Assembly (NCBI GenBank): GCA_019307545.1
Contig: JAFDJI010000153.1
Coordinates: 1-7,678 of the forward strand
Source of the DNA: Deltaproteobacteria bacterium
GTDB lineage: Bacteria; Myxococcota_A; UBA796; GCA-2862545
DNA: 7,678 nucleotides
Direction: 5' to 3'
Every line of letters starts with the position of its first letter. Positions within the stretch are counted from its first letter, which is position 1. Under the pieces are notes generated by a model. That model searched no databases. It was given only the letters and a program-made list of their open reading frames with translations, and was not told the origin of the DNA. The translations under genes were made by a program, and so were the position numbers. Below are positions 4,337 to 7,678 of this stretch, one piece after another.

Positions 4337-7195
4337 CTAGGGTCGCCAGGCGATGCCGCCCCAGCCGCTGTAGGCGTCCTTCTGCTTGCAGGCCGCGGTT
4401 TGGATGCCCTCCTCGGGATCTTCGAAGGTACACGCGACGCCGGCCCACGCGTGCAGACCCGGGAGTTTTCCCAGGGGCGTCGGGGGCAACGCCACGTCCA
4501 GCGCTACGCCGGCGAGGCTGGTGGCGCCCGTGTCCCCACAGCGTGCGAGGCCCTCGCACGCCTCCCAGACCCGGTGGCGCTCCACGAACACCCCGATCCC
4601 GGGCCCACCCAGGTCGGCGCGCAGGGTGTCGTGTGCCTGCCCGCGGGCCGACCCCGGCGCCACCGCGGGGACCAGGATCCGCGACCAGAGCCAGGCCTCC
4701 GGGAGCAGGCTGGAGTCGGAGCCGCCCAACCGATAGCGGTCGAGGTCGGTGGTGCCGGTGGTCTGCCCCGCCGCCCAGGTTCCCCCGAGCGACAGGGGAC
4801 CCAGGCCGACCCGCACCTCGGCCCGTCCGTCGCCGCGGGTCCAGGCCCCTGCGTTCGTGGTGGTGCCTCCCTGGCCGCGGAGCCCGATATCCACACCCGC
4901 CCCCGCGACCCCGCGCCGCAGGCGGTGGGCGAGGTCCCCACCAGCGAATGCCACCGCCCGCGTGCCGGTGGGGTCCTCCCCGAGGGGCACGTCCACGAAC
5001 CCTCCTACCGTCCAGGTCGCCCCTCCCTGGTTCCAATGGTGCCTGCTGTCCAGTGCCAGCGCCCCGCCCCCCCGAGTGAGGGGTTCGGCCAGGTCCTCGT
5101 GGACCGCGAACCCGTGCAGGGTGAGGGCGACGGGCAGACCCCGGTAGCTCCATGCCGCCGCCGCTCCCTCGATTCCCTCCAAACCCAGGCCACCGAGCAC
5201 CAACAGCGTCGAGCGACCCACCGGGTCGCCGAGGCGAAACCCCAACTCCAGAGAGGCCCCTGCCGGCCCCCCGGAACCCCCCAACAGCGGTGCGAACTCC
5301 TGGCGCCCCAGGCCATAGGGACGAGAGGTCACCGGCATTGGCACGGGTGGCGCGACGGGTTGGGGTGGCGGGGGTCGCACCACGGGGAGCGTCGAGGTTG
5401 GGGCTGGGGAGGGGGGCAAGGCGTCATCGAGCGAGATGCGATGCACGTCCAGGCCTTCGCTGTCCATGGACAGGTAGAAGACTGCCTCTCCGTCGGGGGT
5501 CGGGGCGGGGGCGGTCGCGCCACCCGGGCTGTGGGTGATGGGTCGTGGGGGGCCGCCGTCCAGGGGCAGCGCCACCAACTCCAGGAACCCTCCCTGCCCC
5601 AGGGACACGATGATCTCGCTCCCATCCGCGCTCCATGCGGGCTCGCTGACCATTGTGTCGCTCGGGAGCGGGAGCGTGGCCTCCGCGCCCGATTTGACGT
5701 CCCGCACCACCACGTCCCACCCACCCCGATGGCGCAGGTAGACGAACCTCCGTCCGTCGGGGTGGAACCGGGGGCTGTCGAACACCACCGTGGGGTCGGG
5801 CTCGGTGAGCGGGGTCCATTCGCCGGTCGAAAGGTCAACCCGGACCAACTGCTGGGCGCCCCAACTGGTGCGCACCGCCACCGCCCAGGTGCCCTCCGGA
5901 TGCGGGTCTGCAGCTACCAGGTCCGCTCCATGGGTCACCCGACGCTCCTCGCCGCTGTCCGGGTTCCACGCGTACAGGTCCGGGCGCCACCACCCACCCG
6001 CATTGGAGGTCCAGGAAGCGAACAGCAGCGCGGAACCATCCGGCATCCACCGCGGCGCGTGGGGTGGGCGGCTGTCCCGCAGGCGGACATGCAGGGGCTC
6101 GCGGGGGAACACCTCTGGCTCAACCGGCGCCACGTCCTCCGGGTCGAGTTCGAGCATCTCCGCAATCTTGTCCCGCCACGCCTGCTCGCGCTCCGGGTCG
6201 TCGGCGGTGGCGTACACCACCAGCTTGGACGGGCGGTGTGGGTGGGTGACCACCAGCGCGATCTTCGACCCGTCCGGGGAGAGTGCGGGCGTGCCGGTGA
6301 ACCACCCCACGTCCATCCACAGGGTGCCGGTGTCGTGGGGACGGTCGGCCTCGATCTCCAGGGCGGCGTGGGTGACCTCGGCGGTGAACCGTCCGTACAG
6401 GCTGGCGGCGTCATCGCCGAAGACGCCCTCGAAGGCTTGGTCGAAGGAGCGGATCGTGCGCGCGGTCATCCGCCGCCACAGCTTCGTCAGGGCCTCCGGA
6501 TCCCCAGAGCGGTCCTCGAGCCACCCCAGGAAGGCGGAGCCCACCAGGTAGCGCACCGAGCCCGAGAGCCAACGGTCGGAACCATCGAGCTGCCCGTAGG
6601 TGGGCAGGCGGCCCTCCTGCGCCCACCGTCGGAGGAGGAGGGCGCGGAAATCGGAGTTCGGGCGACCCATGCCCGTGAGCCGGCCCTCGATCATCGTGGC
6701 GTAGCCCTCGATGACCCAGGCCGGGGAGTTCATGGAGACCGGGGTCACGCCGAAGAGACCCGAGGTGAATGCCCGTAGCCCGGGGTTGCGGGAGGGACGC
6801 AGCAGGTGCACCAGGTGCGCGTCCTCGTGGACGACCAGCTCTTCGGCCCACGACCGGTAGTAGCCCATTGCGCTGGAGGCCCTCGGGGGGGTGGCGAACA
6901 CGCCCATCCGGGGCTTGCGGGTGAAGGGAATGGCGAAGCCGTTCGCCTGTCGGAACGGGTCCAGCACGACCAGGGTGACGACCTGCTCCGGCTCGTACCC
7001 CACCTCCTCCGAGACCCGGGCACGGATGGGCTCGAGCTGTGCCGCGGTGTGCAGGGCCCAGGGCTCGGCCTCGATGGGGTACAGCATCCGGTAGTGCGTG
7101 GTCTCCACCGTTCGCCAGGTTCCATGCGAATCCTGGACCTGACCCATGGCCGGGCTCCCGACCGCGAGGGCGAGAGAGAGGAAGACGGCGCGCAA
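4337..7195 (-). CDS. Secreted gluzincin-like metalloprotease with TolB-like propeller and C-terminal outer-membrane-barrel-like region
   Basis: I start this at TTG 7195 (952 residues) because GGAGG lies 5 bases upstream and the product then opens with a clean signal peptide, MRAVFLSLALAVGSPAMG. A TTG at 7240 adds 15 residues and has no ribosome-binding site. Residue numbers below count from 7240; subtract 15. The protease domain (40-300) has zinc motif HEDAH at 138-142 and the third ligand Glu178 in WVIEGYAT, as in clan MA gluzincins. Six repeats of the xPDGxxxx type (near 321, 399, 447, 493, 537, 581) give a six-bladed TolB-like propeller, with an acidic insert at about 345-390. A proline-rich linker (609-639) leads to about 300 residues of Gly-rich alternating strands, resembling an outer-membrane barrel. 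The only four cysteines (895, 901, 937, 951) lie in the last 73 residues. Similar protease-propeller-barrel proteins are known in other Gram-negatives; the substrate is unknown. It is probably periplasmic or surface-anchored. Confidence 0.93.
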   Translation of the reverse strand: MRAVFLSLALAVGSPAMGQVQDSHGTWRTVETTHYRMLYPIEAEPWALHTAAQLEPIRARVSEEVGYEPEQVVTLVVLDPFRQANGFAIPFTRKPRMGVFATPPRASSAMGYYRSWAEELVVHEDAHLVHLLRPSRNPGLRAFTSGLFGVTPVSMNSPAWVIEGYATMIEGRLTGMGRPNSDFRALLLRRWAQEGRLPTYGQLDGSDRWLSGSVRYLVGSAFLGWLEDRSGDPEALTKLWRRMTARTIRSFDQAFEGVFGDDAASLYGRFTAEVTHAALEIEADRPHDTGTLWMDVGWFTGTPALSPDGSKIALVVTHPHRPSKLVVYATADDPEREQAWRDKIAEMLELDPEDVAPVEPEVFPREPLHVRLRDSRPPHAPRWMPDGSALLFASWTSNAGGWWRPDLYAWNPDSGEERRVTHGADLVAADPHPEGTWAVAVRTSWGAQQLVRVDLSTGEWTPLTEPDPTVVFDSPRFHPDGRRFVYLRHRGGWDVVVRDVKSGAEATLPLPSDTMVSEPAWSADGSEIIVSLGQGGFLELVALPLDGGPPRPITHSPGGATAPAPTPDGEAVFYLSMDSEGLDVHRISLDDALPPSPAPTSTLPVVRPPPPQPVAPPVPMPVTSRPYGLGRQEFAPLLGGSGGPAGASLELGFRLGDPVGRSTLLVLGGLGLEGIEGAAAAWSYRGLPVALTLHGFAVHEDLAEPLTRGGGALALDSRHHWNQGGATWTVGGFVDVPLGEDPTGTRAVAFAGGDLAHRLRRGVAGAGVDIGLRGQGGTTTNAGAWTRGDGRAEVRVGLGPLSLGGTWAAGQTTGTTDLDRYRLGGSDSSLLPEAWLWSRILVPAVAPGSARGQAHDTLRADLGGPGIGVFVERHRVWEACEGLARCGDTGATSLAGVALDVALPPTPLGKLPGLHAWAGVACTFEDPEEGIQTAACKQKDAYSGWGGIAWRP

Positions 7196-7313
7196 GGCGA
7201 CCTCCAGAGGCGCGGAGTGTACCTGGGGTCGGGTTGTCAACGCTTTACGACCCGCCGACAGCGGATCGGGTGACGAACGGATACAAAGGGCCGCCTACCG
7301 ACCCGGGGGTCCT
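7196..7313. promoter_or_regulatory. Divergent intergenic region with GTTG-T-CAAC palindrome
   Basis: This 118-base gap separates the start codons of two secreted-protein genes. It holds a 9-base inverted repeat, GTTG-T-CAAC (7233-7241), which reads TTGACA on the minus strand (7240-7235), a perfect -35 hexamer. The nearest -10-like box downstream on that strand, TACACT (7221-7216), is only 13 bases away, too close for a standard promoter. On the plus strand a weak -10-like ATACAA is at 7281-7286. The region must drive both genes, but I cannot place the promoters with confidence. Confidence 0.35.
7201..7205 (-). promoter_or_regulatory. Ribosome-binding site (GGAGG) that sets the TTG start at 7195
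   Basis: The reverse strand reads GGAGG, then five bases, then TTG (7195-7193). This perfect Shine-Dalgarno sequence at ideal spacing sits inside the longer open frame that begins at TTG 7240, and argues for the shorter protein, whose N-terminus is a standard signal peptide. Confidence 0.75.
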
Positions 7314-7678
7314 ATGCGTTGGATGCTGATACTCGCAGGTCTCCTCGCCGCGATGGTGCTGTGGTCTCCCCCCAGCCACGCGGCGACCGTGCTCCAACTC
7401 GACCTGGAGGCGCATCTCCAGGCCTCCACCGCAGTGGTGGAGGGTCGGGTCGTGGGCGCTACCCAGCACTTCGGCGAGCCGGGTACCCGTCCCTACACCT
7501 CCACCGAGATCCAGGTGGACCAGGTGTTGTACGGAACGGCGCCGGACGTACTCGCCGTGCGCCAGGCGGGCGGCACCTACGATGGTGTCACCTCCCGTAT
7601 CGTGGGTGACGGGTCTCTGAAGCAGGGGGAGCGCGTGGTGCTCTTCTTGCGGGAATGGGATGACGGGTACTGGTACCT
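7314..7678 (+). CDS. Secreted protein of unknown function, 5' part only (3' end outside window)
   Basis: An ATG at 7314 opens a frame of 121 codons that runs off the right edge without a stop. Residues 1-23 form a signal peptide: MRW, a hydrophobic core (LILAGLLAAMVLW) and an S-H-A cleavage site, so the mature protein is exported and starts near Ala24. The mature part reads as a compact beta-rich domain: ASTAVVEGRVVGA, then YTSTEIQVDQVLYG, then GERVVLFLREWDDG. This pattern (a strand describing a 'V-x-G-x-V' core, a T-x-x-x-x-V-x-x-V-L-x-G segment and a closing G-E-x-V-V-L-F-L) recurs in secreted proteins of unknown function in Myxococcota-like bacteria, from memory rather than a search. No earlier ATG or GTG is in frame within the gap; ATG 7323 is an alternative start. 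The upstream GGGGGT is a poor ribosome-binding site. It is divergent from the metalloprotease gene. Confidence 0.82.
   Translation, partial: MRWMLILAGLLAAMVLWSPPSHAATVLQLDLEAHLQASTAVVEGRVVGATQHFGEPGTRPYTSTEIQVDQVLYGTAPDVLAVRQAGGTYDGVTSRIVGDGSLKQGERVVLFLREWDDGYWY

Noticed and set aside
4400..6778. A 792-codon open plus-strand frame
   Set aside because: It lies opposite the metalloprotease-propeller gene; its translation is rich in Arg, Gly, Pro and His with no domain pattern, as expected of a shadow frame in high-GC DNA.
7216..7240. TTGACA ... TACACT as a promoter for the protease gene
   Set aside because: The spacing is 13 bases instead of about 17, and the TTGACA may simply be half of the GTTG-T-CAAC repeat.

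Overview
The window is high-GC DNA with six protein-coding genes packed at high density and gaps of 19 to about 125 bases. There are no RNA genes, insertion sequences, CRISPR repeats or phage genes that I can see. A secreted protein with a TolB-like propeller and an apparent outer-membrane barrel points to a Gram-negative host. The high GC, the membrane-bound class III cyclase and the secreted lineage-type proteins would fit a Myxococcota-like bacterium (former Deltaproteobacteria). That assignment is inference; no marker gene is present.

Left part (1-2412): two divergent genes. On the minus strand is the first 91 codons of a small unrecognised protein whose 3' end lies outside the window. 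On the plus strand is a roughly 670-residue protein of unknown family with a Ser/Pro-rich N-terminal tail, a helical middle and two regions of alternating beta-strand character. The gap between them holds an AT-rich island and a short palindrome that could act as a shared promoter/operator.

Middle (2461-4317): a minus-strand integral-membrane nucleotide cyclase (seven apparent membrane segments, a coiled linker and a class III catalytic domain) and a divergent 107-residue GYD-domain protein, whose starts are only 42 bases apart. The cyclase has glutamate where adenylate cyclases have the adenine-selecting lysine, so its product (cAMP, cGMP or other) is open. Its membrane part resembles the VUT/YhhQ transporter fold rather than a common sensor domain.

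Right part (4337-7678): a large minus-strand secreted protein joins a gluzincin-type zinc metalloprotease, a six-bladed TolB-like propeller, a proline-rich linker and a C-terminal beta-barrel-like region. Its best start is a TTG at 7195 preceded by GGAGG, which yields a clean signal peptide. Divergent from it is the 5' part of another secreted protein (from 7314) that runs off the window.

The genes do not form one obvious pathway. Adjacent genes are all divergent or convergent, so each is probably its own transcription unit. The most interesting items are the membrane-domain/cyclase fusion with altered substrate residues, the protease-propeller-barrel fusion, and the orphan 670-residue protein. 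I found no convincing evidence of a multi-gene new system.
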